Below, in pieces: positions 45,033 to 57,685 of a DNA stretch of 64,000 bases (within the stretch, counting starts at the first letter, position 1; every line of letters starts with the position of its first letter). Where the stretch lies: contig NZ_CP084506.1 of NCBI RefSeq assembly GCF_003113495.2, positions 2,852,001 to 2,916,000 of the forward strand, written 5' to 3'. The DNA comes from Edwardsiella tarda ATCC 15947 = NBRC 105688 (lineage in GTDB: Bacteria > Pseudomonadota > Gammaproteobacteria > Enterobacterales > Enterobacteriaceae). The notes under the pieces were generated by a model. That model saw only the letters and a program-made list of their open reading frames with translations. It made no database searches and was not told the origin of the DNA. The position numbers were made by a program, and so were the translations under genes.

Positions 45033-45998
45033 CTATCCGCGGCACTGTTGCCCGAAATCGCTCATCAACTGACGCAACCAAACATGGGCGCTATCACGCT
45101 CGGAGGCTCGGTGCCAATTGAAGAAGCAGGTGCGCCGTGTCTCGAGCTCAACCAAGGTAACGGCGCGAATCTGCAGGTAATCGGCATATTGATCCACCAT
45201 CCATCGTGGTGCGATCGCCACCATTTCCGTCTTCGAGACCATACTTAATACACTGCTTAAGTCCGTACCTTGGTAAGCCATCTGGCGAAATAGATCGGTA
45301 TGCACATAAAAAAAGCGGCTGACACTGGAGAATTGATTAATACTGACCACGGCATGTGACTCCAGCAATAAATTACGTAGTGTGCATTCCGCGCCGATAC
45401 GTGGATGTGCTTGAGCCACGGCGAGTACAAACTCATCCTCAAACAACGCCTCACGGCAAAACTCATCACCAGGTAGATCCTGATAATCGATCAGGAAATC
45501 ACTCTCCTGGTAGCGTAATTTACGCTCAATCTGCTCATTCACCAGTGAATCAAAGTTGACTTGTACCCGCGGCGCATACTGTTTAATCTGTTTAAGCAGC
45601 TTAGCCGTCAGTAAGATATCCAGTGGACTCGTGATGGAAATATTGAACAAGCGCTCGCTACTTTCCGGTTTAAAGCGCGCACCAGGTAACTCATTGCGTA
45701 CGATCTGCAGTGCCTGACGAACGGGGCCAAACAACTGATAAGCCCGGTTAGTCGGGCGGATACCTCGCCCATAGCGCATAAATAGTTCATCGTTAAACAT
45801 CAGTTTTAAACGAGCTACCGCATTGCTCACGGCGGGTTGAGTCATATTAAGTGAACGTGCGGCGCGGGTAATACTCTGTACCTGCATCACGGCATCAAAT
45901 ACCGTCAACAGGTTAAGATCGACATTTCGCAGAGTATTCTCCGCCGTATGATGGCCTTCAACCGAGGTCATCTGAGTATCCTGTTCCGTCTCTGTCAT
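45033..45998 (-). CDS. leuO: LysR-type regulator LeuO
   Basis: LysR-family global regulator known to antagonise H-NS. At 321 aa (E. coli 314) it has a variable N-tail, then the helix-turn-helix (VDLNLLTVFDAVMQVQSITR, AARSLNMTQPAVSNAVARLK) at about 27-75 and a co-inducer domain. It is divergent from the leu operon, the conserved leuO-leuABCD arrangement. The upstream region is strongly AT-rich, which suits H-NS silencing. Confidence 0.95.
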   Translation of the reverse strand: MTETEQDTQMTSVEGHHTAENTLRNVDLNLLTVFDAVMQVQSITRAARSLNMTQPAVSNAVARLKLMFNDELFMRYGRGIRPTNRAYQLFGPVRQALQIVRNELPGARFKPESSERLFNISITSPLDILLTAKLLKQIKQYAPRVQVNFDSLVNEQIERKLRYQESDFLIDYQDLPGDEFCREALFEDEFVLAVAQAHPRIGAECTLRNLLLESHAVVSINQFSSVSRFFYVHTDLFRQMAYQGTDLSSVLSMVSKTEMVAIAPRWMVDQYADYLQIRAVTLVELETRRTCFFNWHRASERDSAHVWLRQLMSDFGQQCRG

Positions 45999-46397
45999 GG
46001 CAACCTCCCTGCGCGTTTACCCTGGTTCACCGGTATAGTTACCGGATATAAATTCGTTTATTCTGATTATTTGAAAAAATAAGTCATTATGTAAGGTTAT
46101 AAATATTAGACTGTAGTATAAGAAAAATAGTTACAATAACTTATCAAACAAATATTCTATAGATTAATAGTGTAGCTGTACTTAATTATTAAGAAAGTAG
46201 CATTAAATAATTTCAGATTATTCATTTAGGTGGTTTTTATTTTTATCTAAACATATTTACAAATTTTTATGTTTTTTATCTCTCGATACATCAAAACGAC
46301 GCCGCAGAAACAATTTATCCTTCTGGTTTTATCCAATTTTGCAAAATAACCTCTTGTCGATAAGCCGGAGCATGCGCCGTCTCACAACAGCGATGTG
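45999..46397. other. AT-rich leuO-leu intergenic region
   Basis: About 400 bases of markedly AT-rich sequence lie between the divergent leuO gene and the leu promoter. Long A/T runs (for example TTTTTATTTTTATC near 46235) resemble H-NS-bound DNA. In E. coli and Salmonella the same interval carries AT-rich silencer elements that relay between the ilvIH, leuO and leuABCD promoters. No gene is supported. Confidence 0.6.
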
Positions 46398-46426
46398 TTG
46401 ACAAGGCAAAAACTATCCAGTATCAC
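46398..46426 (+). promoter_or_regulatory. leuLABCD promoter
   Basis: TTGACA (46398-46403) and TATCAC (46421-46426) are 17 bases apart, and the spacer ends in TATCCAG, as I remember it from the E. coli leu promoter. It lies just upstream of the leuL leader ORF. Confidence 0.82.
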
Positions 46427-46461
46427 TTTATATCAATCGGTGATTCACAATGGGTAACGTT

Positions 46462-46545
46462 ATGATGTTCATACGCCAGAACCTACTACTACTTATTCTC
46501 GCAGAGGCATTGCGCGGATGGCGTATGGGCGGAGGTTACCAGTAA
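46462..46545 (+). CDS. leuL: leu operon leader peptide
   Basis: A 27-codon ORF with four consecutive leucine codons (CTA CTA CTA CTT) at codons 8-11, translating [20 protein letters not shown] then RMGGGYQ. Leader peptides of this kind (E. coli LeuL has 28 residues and four Leu codons) couple leucyl-tRNA supply to attenuation. An in-frame ATG at 46450 could add four residues. It is followed 20 bases later by a terminator hairpin, then leuA. Confidence 0.92.
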   Translation: MMFIRQNLLLLILAEALRGWRMGGGYQ

Positions 46546-46564
46546 ATCCCCCACCCGATCTACC

Positions 46565-46594
46565 AACCCGCGCAATAGCGCGGGTTTTTTTTTT
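46565..46594 (+). terminator. leu attenuator
   Basis: AACCCGCGC / GCGCGGGTT form a perfect 9-bp stem with an AATA loop, followed by a T-run of about ten bases. It lies between leuL and leuA and is the expected leucine-responsive attenuator. Confidence 0.94.
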
Positions 46595-46649
46595 AGTAAA
46601 AACACGGCGCGGCGCTTTACGACAGGGAACTATTTCGAGGAATGGAACG

Positions 46650-49330
<2,681 letters not shown>

Positions 49331-49332
49331 CC

Positions 49333-50748
49333 ATGGGTCAGACACTGTATCAAAAACTGTATGATGCTCACCTGGTGCGCCAGGCCGAGGGGGAGACCCC
49401 GTTGCTGTATATCGACCGCCACCTGGTACATGAAGTTACCTCACCGCAGGCCTTTGACGGACTGCGCGCTAAGGGACGCCGTGTGCGGCGCCCCGAGCTG
49501 ACCTTCGCCACCATGGATCACAATGTTTCCACCCAGAGCCGAGATATCCATGCCTGCGGCGAGATGGCACGCATTCAGATGGAGACCCTAATCGCTAACT
49601 GCCGCGAATTCGGCATCCAACTGTACGATCTGCACCATCCCCTCCAGGGGATCGTCCACGTCATTGGGCCGGAACAGGGAATGACCCTGCCGGGCAGTAC
49701 CATCGTCTGCGGTGACTCCCATACCGCCACCCACGGCGCCTTCGGCGCGCTGGCGTTCGGCATCGGGACCTCCGAGGTAGAGCATGTCTTAGCCACTCAG
49801 ACCCTCAAGCAGGGGCGAGCGCGGACCATGAAGATCGCGATCGAGGGCGAATGTGCCGTCGGGATCAGCGCCAAAGATCTGGTGCTGGCGGTGATCGGCC
49901 ACATCGGTCACGCCGGCGGCACCGGTTATGTGGTGGAATTCTGTGGCCCGGCAGTGGAGGCGCTATCGATGGAGGGGCGCATGACGCTGTGCAATATGGC
50001 GATCGAGCTGGGTGCCAAGGCTGGGCTAGTCGCCCCGGACGAGACGACCTACGCCTACCTGCGTGATAAGCCGTTCGCACCACAAGGTGAGCAGTGGCGG
50101 CAAGCGGTCGACTACTGGCGTACGCTGCGCGCCGATCCGGACGCACATTACGATCGCGTCGTCACCCTGCAGGCCAGTGAGATCGCCCCACAGGTAACGT
50201 GGGGCACCAATCCCGGCCAGGTAATCGCCATCGATACGCCGATCCCCCATCCCGATACGCTGGCCGACCCGATCGCCCGCGCCTCGGCCTGTAAGGCATT
50301 AGCCTATATGGATCTGCAACCCGGCGTGCGCATGAGCGAGATCGCCGTCGATCGGGTCTTCATCGGTTCCTGCACCAACTCACGCATCGAGGATCTGCGC
50401 GCGGCCGCCGCCATCGCCCGCGGGCGCCGTGTCGCGCCTGGCGTGCAGGCCATGGTGGTTCCTGGCTCCGGCCCGGTCAAGGCGCAGGCCGAGGCGGAAG
50501 GGCTAGACGTGATCTTTACCGAGGCGGGTTTCGAATGGCGCCTGCCGGGCTGTTCCATGTGCCTGGCTATGAACAACGACCGCTTAGGCGCGGGAGAGCG
50601 CTGCGCCTCAACCAGCAATCGTAATTTCGAGGGGCGTCAAGGCCGTGGTGGGCGCACCCACTTGGTCAGCCCAGCCATGGCCGCCGCCGCCGCCATCTGT
50701 GGCCACTTCGCCGATATCCGCCAGTTCCAGGAGGGGAACCATGACTGA
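49333..50748 (+). CDS. leuC: 3-isopropylmalate dehydratase, large subunit
   Basis: Aconitase-like [4Fe-4S] isomerase that works with LeuD. At 471 aa (E. coli 466) it has [20 protein letters not shown] near 129 and the cluster cysteines in FIGSCTNSR and [10 protein letters not shown]. It starts 2 bases after leuB and overlaps leuD by 8 bases. Confidence 0.98.
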   Translation: MGQTLYQKLYDAHLVRQAEGETPLLYIDRHLVHEVTSPQAFDGLRAKGRRVRRPELTFATMDHNVSTQSRDIHACGEMARIQMETLIANCREFGIQLYDLHHPLQGIVHVIGPEQGMTLPGSTIVCGDSHTATHGAFGALAFGIGTSEVEHVLATQTLKQGRARTMKIAIEGECAVGISAKDLVLAVIGHIGHAGGTGYVVEFCGPAVEALSMEGRMTLCNMAIELGAKAGLVAPDETTYAYLRDKPFAPQGEQWRQAVDYWRTLRADPDAHYDRVVTLQASEIAPQVTWGTNPGQVIAIDTPIPHPDTLADPIARASACKALAYMDLQPGVRMSEIAVDRVFIGSCTNSRIEDLRAAAAIARGRRVAPGVQAMVVPGSGPVKAQAEAEGLDVIFTEAGFEWRLPGCSMCLAMNNDRLGAGERCASTSNRNFEGRQGRGGRTHLVSPAMAAAAAICGHFADIRQFQEGNHD

Positions 50749-51343
50749 ATTCATTCGCCACACCGGCATCGTGGTGCCCCTGGATGCCGCCAATGTCGAT
50801 ACCGATGCCATCATTCCCAAGCAGTTTCTGCAGAAGGTGACGCGTAGCGGATTTGGCCGCCATCTGTTCCATGACTGGCGCTTCCTCGACGACGCAGGCG
50901 AACGCCCGCATCCCGACTTCGTCCTTAACCAGGCCGCCTACCGCCAAGGCAGCATCTTGCTAACACGAGAAAACTTTGGCTGTGGCTCCTCACGCGAACA
51001 CGCCCCCTGGGCGCTGAGTGACTACGGCTTTCGGGTGATCATCGCCCCCAGTTTTGCCGACATCTTCTATAGCAACGCCTTAAACAGCCAACTGCTCCCG
51101 ATTACCCTCAGCGAGGCGCAAATCGACACGCTGTTCGCCCTGGTCAACGCCGCGCCGGGCATCGCCTTCAGCGTCGACCTAGAACAGCAGACACTGCAGG
51201 CAGGAGAACAACGCTATCCCTTCCATCTCGATCCGTTCCGGCGCCATTGCCTGATGCGTGGGTTGGACAGCATCGGCCTGACCTTGCAACATGAGGCGGA
51301 CATCGCCGCCTATGAGGCACGCCGTCCCACCTTCTTGCGTTAA
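50741..51343 (+). CDS. leuD: 3-isopropylmalate dehydratase, small subunit
   Basis: Swivelling-domain subunit of isopropylmalate isomerase. From ATG 50741 (RBS AGGAGGGGAACC) it is 200 aa and starts [20 protein letters not shown]; the [16 protein letters not shown] loop is typical. A longer in-frame reading within leuC is not supported. It is the last gene of the leu operon. Confidence 0.98.
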   Translation: MTEFIRHTGIVVPLDAANVDTDAIIPKQFLQKVTRSGFGRHLFHDWRFLDDAGERPHPDFVLNQAAYRQGSILLTRENFGCGSSREHAPWALSDYGFRVIIAPSFADIFYSNALNSQLLPITLSEAQIDTLFALVNAAPGIAFSVDLEQQTLQAGEQRYPFHLDPFRRHCLMRGLDSIGLTLQHEADIAAYEARRPTFLR

Positions 51344-51378
51344 GCACACGGCGGGCCGGAAACCCGACCCGCCGTGCT
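51343..51378 (+). terminator. Hairpin after leuD
   Basis: AGCAC-ACGGCGGG and CCCGCCG-TGCT can pair in a long GC-rich stem with a one-base bulge just after the leuD stop codon. There is no T-run, so termination strength is uncertain. It lies between the convergent leuD and transporter genes. Confidence 0.5.
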
Positions 51379-51416
51379 CATACCGCGTTCAGCACCCCCC
51401 TCGATAGCCAGCTCGA

Positions 51417-52898
51417 TTACCAGTAGCCCAGCCAATGCCACCATAGGCTACCGACGCTCAGCCACAGCGTCAGGTTCACCACGCTGAGAATGAAACCGGT
51501 CTTCCACCATTCGCCTAGCGTGACATAGCCAGATCCAAAGATGATCGGTGCGGTACCGGTAGCGTAATGCGTCAGCGACATCATCAACGATGAAGAGAAC
51601 GCCAGGACCAAGGCGAACAGTGCCGGCGGTACCCCCAACGCTAAACCGGCGGCGAAGAAGGCGGCAAACATGGCGGTAATGTGCGCCGTGGTACTCGCAA
51701 AGAAGTAGTGCGCGTACACATAGACCAAGGTCAACAACACCATCGCGCCGACCCAATGCATCCCCAGGCCATCGATCAACAGGCTGACACTCTGCGAAAG
51801 CCAGGCTATCAAGCCGAGTTTGCCGAGGAACGTCGCCATCATCACCAACGCGGCAAACCACACCACCGTGTCCCAGGCACCTTTACACTTCAACAAGTCA
51901 TCCCAGCTGAGCACCCCGCTACACAGCAGAATAGCCAGGCCAATGAAAGCGGCGGTGGTGGCGTTGACCGACCAGCCTGCACCTAACAGCCAAGCGGGAA
52001 TATCGGCCCAGAGCACCAACAACAGGATAAATACTGCCAGGGTGATCTTCTCCGCCAAGGAGATCGGCCCCAACGCCCGGAGACGTTCTCGTGCGAAGCC
52101 CGGCGCATCGGGGGTATGACGGATCTGCGGTGGATAGAGCCAGTAGACCACCAGCGGCATCAGCAGCAGCGATAGCAGCGCAGGCAGTAATGCTGCCAAT
52201 GCCCAGGCGCCCCACGATAACTCAAACTCATGGCCCGTTCCTTTAGCGATGAGATTGACAATCAATGGATTGGGTGCCGTAGCAGTGATAAACATCGCCG
52301 AGGTGATCGGGTTAATGTTGTAGTTAACCAAAGAGAGATAACGGCCGATCTTCTCTGTCGATCCAGGGCGTGGATGCGAGTCAAAGCTGTCGGCGATGGA
52401 ACGCATGATAGGATGAATAATGCCGCCGCCACGAGCGGTATTACTCGGGGTCACCGGCGCCAACGACGTCTCCGCCAATGCCAGACCATAGGCGATGCCG
52501 AGTGTCCGCTTGCCACACAGCGCGATGAACCAATAACCGATGCGCTCGCCCAACCCGGTCTTGTTCAGGCTCTGTGACACCATGATCGAAATACCGATAA
52601 GCCAGATCAACGAATTGGAAAAACCGCTCAGCGCATCATTCAACGCCGCCGCAGGCTTGCCGGGATTGGTGACCCCGGTCAGCGCCACTAAGGCGATGGC
52701 CACTACCGAAACGGCGCCGATGGGCAACGCCTTACCGATAATGGCGGCGATGGTGCCGACGAAGAGGGCCAACAGCTGCCAGGCATTTGGGCTCACCCCT
52801 GTGGGGGCGGGAATAATAAACCAGATCGTCAAGCCGATAACTAACGCGATCAATGCAGGTAACGGTTTTAACGGCGTGAGTCGCTCCATTTTTTCCAT
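51417..52898 (-). CDS. DASS-family anion transporter (dicarboxylate/citrate type)
   Basis: A 493-aa inner-membrane protein with about 12-14 hydrophobic segments. It resembles the divalent anion:Na+ symporter family, including the CitT/TtdT/YbhI-type 2-oxoglutarate/malate translocators. Typical stretches are ETSLAPVTPSNTARGGGIIH near 142, SMFITATAPNPL-like TSAMFITATAPNPLIVNLIA near 197, and SLTHYATGTAPIIFGSGYV near 441, the paired SNT/TAP substrate motifs. The start has RBS AAGGATGGCATCGC. Orthologous E. coli ground here is setA, a sugar efflux pump; no setA is seen. The substrate is probably a di- or tricarboxylate, but which one is not clear. Confidence 0.87.
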   Translation of the reverse strand: MEKMERLTPLKPLPALIALVIGLTIWFIIPAPTGVSPNAWQLLALFVGTIAAIIGKALPIGAVSVVAIALVALTGVTNPGKPAAALNDALSGFSNSLIWLIGISIMVSQSLNKTGLGERIGYWFIALCGKRTLGIAYGLALAETSLAPVTPSNTARGGGIIHPIMRSIADSFDSHPRPGSTEKIGRYLSLVNYNINPITSAMFITATAPNPLIVNLIAKGTGHEFELSWGAWALAALLPALLSLLLMPLVVYWLYPPQIRHTPDAPGFARERLRALGPISLAEKITLAVFILLLVLWADIPAWLLGAGWSVNATTAAFIGLAILLCSGVLSWDDLLKCKGAWDTVVWFAALVMMATFLGKLGLIAWLSQSVSLLIDGLGMHWVGAMVLLTLVYVYAHYFFASTTAHITAMFAAFFAAGLALGVPPALFALVLAFSSSLMMSLTHYATGTAPIIFGSGYVTLGEWWKTGFILSVVNLTLWLSVGSLWWHWLGYW

Positions 52899-53087
52899 GC
52901 GATGCCATCCTTATACTTTTTTATTGTCGATTCGATGGACACGCCCGGCCGCAACCTATCCAGCTATCGGGCGAGTGTCGCGTTAGCATAGCAGCGTTCA
53001 CGATGGCGACGATGAAAAAAGCGCAGGCAGGAGAAGGGCATATGAAGTACGGCACATTTTTATCTGCCAACCGCTCGCCCCGAACAG

Positions 53088-53190
53088 AAAAATGCCGACG
53101 ATCAACGATCGCCGGCCGGTGAAAAGCACCTTTACTCAGAAACACTCTTCGATGTCGGAGAGATACCCTCTTTCATCTGTTGCCATTATC
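53088..53190 (-). ncRNA. sgrS: SgrS-like glucose-phosphate stress small RNA
   Basis: Divergent from sgrR, the usual place. The 3' part closely matches E. coli SgrS: a seed GAGTGTTTCTGAGTA (53147-53133), a small GGTG-CTTTT-CACC hairpin, then the terminator stem GCCGGCGATC / GATCGTCGGC (53116-53094) and a T-run. From memory the E. coli ptsG ribosome-binding site reads TACTCAGGAGCACTC; the seed pairs with it over 15 bases with only two G-U pairs. The 5' end is my estimate from a CATATT -10-like box at 53201-53196. The RNA would then be about 100 nt instead of 227, with no room for the SgrT ORF. Confidence 0.85.
53094..53116 (-). terminator. SgrS terminator
   Basis: GCCGGCGATC and GATCGTCGGC form a 10-bp stem (one G-U pair) with a GTT loop, followed by A and five T residues. 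This is also the Hfq-binding end expected for SgrS. Confidence 0.9.
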
Positions 53191-53244
53191 TGCGTAATAT
53201 GAGGAAAGAAAAATGGATGACTTTTAGCGAAGAGATCCTCATTT

Positions 53245-54924
53245 ATGTCGACACCCCGGCTGCAACACCAATTCATTCGTCTGTGGCAACACTGTCAGGG
53301 GCAGAGTTGTCACACCACCCTGGCACAGCTGGCTGAGGCGCTTAATTGCTCGCGTCGCCATGTCCGTACCCTGCTCAATACGATGCAACAACAGGGTTGG
53401 TTACACTGGCAGGCCGCCAGTGGTCGCGGTAAACAGTCCCATCTTAGCTTCCAACGTAGTGCCCTAGAGATGCAGCAACTGCGTGCCGAGGAGTTGATGG
53501 AACAGGACCACTTCGAGCAATTAGTGCAGTTGGTCGGCGACCGTGACAGTGCGCGCCAGATGCTGCTGGCTCAACTGGGACGCAGTTTTCGCCAGGGGCG
53601 CCATATCCTACGTATCCTCTACTATCGTCCTCTCCTCGGGCTGTTACCCGCCTCGCCGCTACGCCGTTCGGAGACCCATCTGGCGCGCCAGATCTTCAGC
53701 GGCCTGACGCGTATAAATGAGGAAAATGGGGAACTCGAATCCGATCTGGCCCACCATTGGCAGGCACTCACCCCATGTCACTGGCGCTTCTACCTACGCC
53801 CGGCGATTCATTTTCATCACGGGCGAGAGCTCACCATGGCAGATGTCATCGCCTCCTTGGAACGCCTACGCCCACTCCCGTTGTTTCGCCACATTGCCCG
53901 CATCGACACGCCTACGCCCCACGTGATCGATATCCATCTGCACGAGGCGGACGCCTGGTTACCCTGGTTACTCGGCAGCGTGCCCGCGATGATCCTGCCA
54001 CAGGAGTGGCAGCAGATGGCGGACTTCGCCCGCCTGCCGAGTGGTACGGGCCCCTATCAGGTAGTTCGTAACACGCCGTATCAGTTAAAGATCCGCGCCT
54101 TCGACGCCTATTTCGGCTACCGAGCATTGATCGATGAAGTCAACATCTGGGTATTGCCTGAGATCTCCGAGGAATTGGTACATGCCGGGGTACAACTCCA
54201 GGCCGAAGGCGGTGGCGGTGACGAGTTAGAGAGCCGCCTGGAGGAGGGCTGCTACTTTATGCTGTTCGACCAGCGCAGCGCGCAGCTACGCGATCCCGCG
54301 GTACGCGCCTGGCTGTGCCAGACCATCAGTCCCATCGCCTTGCTCAATAACGCCAGCCCTCTGCATCAGCGCTATTGGTCCCCCGCCTACGGCCTGTTGC
54401 CACGCTGGCACCACAACAAGATGCTCGCTATCGCCCCCAAGCCGCCACAACTGACGCATCTGCGCGTCACCGTCTATCGCGATCACTCCGAGTTTCACGC
54501 CATCTATCAGGCACTACAACCGCTGCTGGGCGCCCATGGCGTCACGCTGGAAATGCAGGAAATCGATTATGAGCGCTGGCACCAGGGTGAGGCCTGTAGC
54601 GATCTGTGGCTGGGCAGCGCCAACTTCTACCTACCGCTAGAGTTCTCCATCTTCGCCATGCTGTACGAGATGCCGCTGCTCGCCCACTGTAGCGGGCTGG
54701 ATCTGGCCCAAGAGGCCCGCCGTTGGCGGGAGCAACGTCTCGCGATGGCCGAGTGGAGCCAACAATTAATCCAACGCCATCTGCTTCACCCCCTATTCCA
54801 CCACTGGCTCAAATTGCACGGCCAGCACAGCATGCGCGGCGTACGCATGAATACCTTAGGCTGGTTCGACTTTAAATCTGCCTGGTTCGCCCCGCCGGAG
54901 CATCCCCCGTCTCCCGAGGATTAA
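53245..54924 (+). CDS. sgrR: Sugar-phosphate stress regulator SgrR
   Basis: Transcription factor that activates sgrS during glucose-phosphate stress. At 559 aa (E. coli 551) it has an N-terminal winged helix-turn-helix (about 1-115: [20 protein letters not shown]) and a large C-terminal domain like periplasmic solute-binding proteins of the SBP_bac_5 family (about 160-540), but with no signal peptide, so it is cytoplasmic. It sits between sgrS and thiB as in E. coli. Confidence 0.95.
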   Translation: MSTPRLQHQFIRLWQHCQGQSCHTTLAQLAEALNCSRRHVRTLLNTMQQQGWLHWQAASGRGKQSHLSFQRSALEMQQLRAEELMEQDHFEQLVQLVGDRDSARQMLLAQLGRSFRQGRHILRILYYRPLLGLLPASPLRRSETHLARQIFSGLTRINEENGELESDLAHHWQALTPCHWRFYLRPAIHFHHGRELTMADVIASLERLRPLPLFRHIARIDTPTPHVIDIHLHEADAWLPWLLGSVPAMILPQEWQQMADFARLPSGTGPYQVVRNTPYQLKIRAFDAYFGYRALIDEVNIWVLPEISEELVHAGVQLQAEGGGGDELESRLEEGCYFMLFDQRSAQLRDPAVRAWLCQTISPIALLNNASPLHQRYWSPAYGLLPRWHHNKMLAIAPKPPQLTHLRVTVYRDHSEFHAIYQALQPLLGAHGVTLEMQEIDYERWHQGEACSDLWLGSANFYLPLEFSIFAMLYEMPLLAHCSGLDLAQEARRWREQRLAMAEWSQQLIQRHLLHPLFHHWLKLHGQHSMRGVRMNTLGWFDFKSAWFAPPEHPPSPED

Positions 54925-54970
54925 CAAACGGCTTTCTAAACCCGCACCTGCTCTTTACAATAAGCGCCTG

Positions 54971-55054
54971 TCTCAACGGGGTGCCCGCTATCGATGCGGG
55001 CTGAGAGCATACCCGTCGAACCTGATCCGGTTAATACCGGCGGAGGGATTTGAG
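54971..55054 (+). promoter_or_regulatory. TPP riboswitch (THI element)
   Basis: The conserved parts are all visible: ACGGGGTGCCCG, then GCGGGCTGAGAGCATACCC and GAACCTGATCCGG, then GTTAATACCGGCGGAGGGA. It lies 53 bases upstream of the thiB start and should switch off thiBPQ when thiamine diphosphate is plentiful. No terminator hairpin follows, so control is probably at translation initiation. Confidence 0.96.
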
Positions 55055-55106
55055 AGAGCCTGCTGCTGCTCAAAGACCTTTGCCACCACCATTAAGGGAG
55101 TGCAAA

Positions 55107-56102
55107 GTGTTAAACAAAATCTGGCCACTGTTGGCCCTATTAGCCGCGCCATTGCTGGCGCACGCCGCCGATAAACCCGTCCTCACCGTCTATACCTACG
55201 ACTCATTCGCTGCCGATTGGGGGCCTGGGCCAAAGATCAAGCAAGCCTTCGAACAATCCTGCCAATGCGAGCTGAAACTGGTGCCACTGGCGGATGGGGT
55301 CGCCATCCTCAATCGCCTGCGCATGGAGGGGAAGAAAAGCCCGGCGGATGTGGTGCTCGGCTTAGATAACAACCTGTTAACCTCCGCTCAACAAAGTGGA
55401 CTGTTCGTCCCCAGCCAGGTCGATACCCGAGCACTGACGGTACCGGGCGGCTGGCACGATACGACCTTCGTCCCCTACGACTACGGCTACTTTGCCTTCG
55501 TCTACGATCGCCAGAAGGTGAAGACCCCGCCCACCAGCCTGAAACAACTGGTCGAAGGGCCAGAGAAGTGGCGCGTCATCTATCAGGATCCTCGTACCAG
55601 TACCCCGGGATTGGGCCTACTGCTATGGATGCAGAAGGTGTATGGCGATCAGGCCCCCGCCGCCTGGCAGAAGCTAGCGCAGAAGACCGTCACCGTCACC
55701 AAAGGCTGGAGCGAGGCCTACGGCCTATTCCTGAAGGGAGAGGCGGATATGGTGCTGAGCTATACCACCTCGCCGGCCTACCACATCATTGAGGAGCACA
55801 CCGATCGCTACGCGGCCGCGCCATTCGCCGAGGGGAACTATCTCCAGGTCGAAGTGGCTGGCATGCTGAAACATAGCGCCCAACCGGCGCTAGCGCATCA
55901 ATTTATGCAGTTCATCACCACGCAGGCCTTCCAGGAAGCCATTCCAACGGGCAACTGGATGTACCCGGTGACGGCGGTACCGCTGCCCCCCGCCTTCGCG
56001 GACTTGCCCAAGCCGCAGACAGCGCTCAGCTTTACGCCCGCTGAGGTTGCCCAACACCGAGCCGAGTGGATCCGCGCATGGCAAAACGCCCTAAGCCGCT
56101 GA
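55107..56102 (+). CDS. thiB: Thiamine-binding periplasmic protein
   Basis: Periplasmic receptor (TbpA) for thiamine and its phosphates in the ThiBPQ ABC importer. The GTG at 55107 follows a clear RBS (AAGGGAG, 6-base spacing) and gives 331 aa with the signal peptide VLNKIWPLLALLAAPLLAHA, cut before ADKPVLTVYTYDSF. An in-frame ATG at 55050 lies in the riboswitch end and would spoil the signal peptide. Its 3' end overlaps thiP by 25 bases. Confidence 0.96.
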   Translation: MLNKIWPLLALLAAPLLAHAADKPVLTVYTYDSFAADWGPGPKIKQAFEQSCQCELKLVPLADGVAILNRLRMEGKKSPADVVLGLDNNLLTSAQQSGLFVPSQVDTRALTVPGGWHDTTFVPYDYGYFAFVYDRQKVKTPPTSLKQLVEGPEKWRVIYQDPRTSTPGLGLLLWMQKVYGDQAPAAWQKLAQKTVTVTKGWSEAYGLFLKGEADMVLSYTTSPAYHIIEEHTDRYAAAPFAEGNYLQVEVAGMLKHSAQPALAHQFMQFITTQAFQEAIPTGNWMYPVTAVPLPPAFADLPKPQTALSFTPAEVAQHRAEWIRAWQNALSR

Positions 56103-57685
56103 TCGCCGCCTGGCTATGGCCAGGGATGGTGGCCGCCACGCTGCTATTAGCGGTGGCGCTGTTGGCCTTCGGCGCCTTATGGCACAGCGCACCGGCCAGC
56201 CATGCCCGCTCGCTGTGGCACGATGCCTATCTGTGGCATGTGGTGCGCTTCAGCTTCTGGCAGGCCGCGCTCTCGATGCTACTGTCGCTGCTACCGGCCA
56301 TTGCGCTTTCCCGCGCCTTGTTTCGCCGCCGCTTCCCCGGCCGCACCCTGTTGCTACGGCTGTGCGCCATGACGTTGGTGCTGCCGGTGTTGGTGGCGGT
56401 GTTTGGGTTACTGAGCGTCTATGGGCACCAAGGTTGGTTGGCTCGGATCTGTCACGCGCTAGGCCTCGACTACACCTTCAGCCCGTACGGGCTCACGGGC
56501 ATCCTGTTGGCGCATGTCTTCTTCAACTTACCGCTGGCGACCCGCCTGCTGCTTCAGGCTCAGGAGGCCATACCCGCCGAGCAACGCCAGCTAGCGGCCC
56601 AACTCGGCATGTCCTCCTGGCAGATCCTACGCTGGGTCGAGTGGCCCTATCTACGCCGCCAACTCCCCCCGGCTGGGGCGCTGATCTTCATGCTCTGCTT
56701 CTCCAGCTTCGCCACGGTTCTCTCCCTCGGCGGCGGCCCTCAGGCTACCACCATCGAGCTCGCCATCTATCAGGCGTTAAGCTATGACTACGACCCGGCG
56801 CGAGCCGCTCAGTTGGCGCTGTTACAGTTGAGTTGTTGCCTCGGGTTAGTCCTATTGAGCCAGCGTCTATCCGGCGCCCTGCCCGTCGGCCACAGTCAAC
56901 GCTTAGTCTGGCGCGATGGACGCGACTCGGGCTGGCAGAGGTTCACGGATGTACTGACCATCGGCCTCGCCCTGTTGCTGTTGCTGCCGCCGCTACTGGC
57001 GGTGATCACCGATGGCGTGAATCAGGCATTCGCTAGCGTCTTGCACCAACCAGCGCTGTGGCAAGCGCTATGGACGTCGCTGTATATCGCCTTGGGCGCC
57101 GGCGTGCTGGCGGTGACCCTGACCATGATGCTGCTGTGGAGTAGTCGTGAGCTCACCTTGCGCGGATTACGCTGGCGGGCGCAGGGTATGGAGCTATGCG
57201 GCATGCTGATCCTGGCGATGCCCGGCATCGTGTTGGCTACCGGTTTCTTCCTGTTACTCAACGCCAGCATCGGCTTGCCTGACTCCCCGGCGTTACTGGT
57301 GATGGCGACCAATGCGTTGATGGCGATCCCCTATGCCATGAAGGTGCTGGAGTATCCGATGCGCGATCTGGCCGAGCGCTATGATACGCTGTGCCTGTCA
57401 CTGCGCATCACGGGGCTCAACCGCCTACGCTGGATCGAGTTACGCGCCCTACGCCGTCCGTTAGCACAAGCGCTGGCCTTCGCTTGCGTCCTATCGCTGG
57501 GTGACTTTGGTGTCGTCGCGCTGTTTGGCAATGAACAGTTCCGCACCCTACCCTTCTACCTGTATCAACAGCTCGGTGCTTACCGCAGTGCCGACGGCGC
57601 CGTTACCGCCCTGCTGCTGTTATCGGTCTGTCTACTCCTCTTTAGCCTGCTGGAACGCCTACCCGCAGGGAGAACATCGCCATGA
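56078..57685 (+). CDS. thiP: Thiamine ABC transporter permease
   Basis: Membrane subunit of the thiamine importer. From ATG 56078 it is 535 aa (E. coli 536) with two BPD_transp_1 domains, each with an EAA-like loop ([20 protein letters not shown] near 172 and [20 protein letters not shown] near 443) that contacts ThiQ. About 12 membrane helices are visible. A GTG start at 56066 is possible but less like the family. Confidence 0.96.
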   Translation: MAKRPKPLIAAWLWPGMVAATLLLAVALLAFGALWHSAPASHARSLWHDAYLWHVVRFSFWQAALSMLLSLLPAIALSRALFRRRFPGRTLLLRLCAMTLVLPVLVAVFGLLSVYGHQGWLARICHALGLDYTFSPYGLTGILLAHVFFNLPLATRLLLQAQEAIPAEQRQLAAQLGMSSWQILRWVEWPYLRRQLPPAGALIFMLCFSSFATVLSLGGGPQATTIELAIYQALSYDYDPARAAQLALLQLSCCLGLVLLSQRLSGALPVGHSQRLVWRDGRDSGWQRFTDVLTIGLALLLLLPPLLAVITDGVNQAFASVLHQPALWQALWTSLYIALGAGVLAVTLTMMLLWSSRELTLRGLRWRAQGMELCGMLILAMPGIVLATGFFLLLNASIGLPDSPALLVMATNALMAIPYAMKVLEYPMRDLAERYDTLCLSLRITGLNRLRWIELRALRRPLAQALAFACVLSLGDFGVVALFGNEQFRTLPFYLYQQLGAYRSADGAVTALLLLSVCLLLFSLLERLPAGRTSP

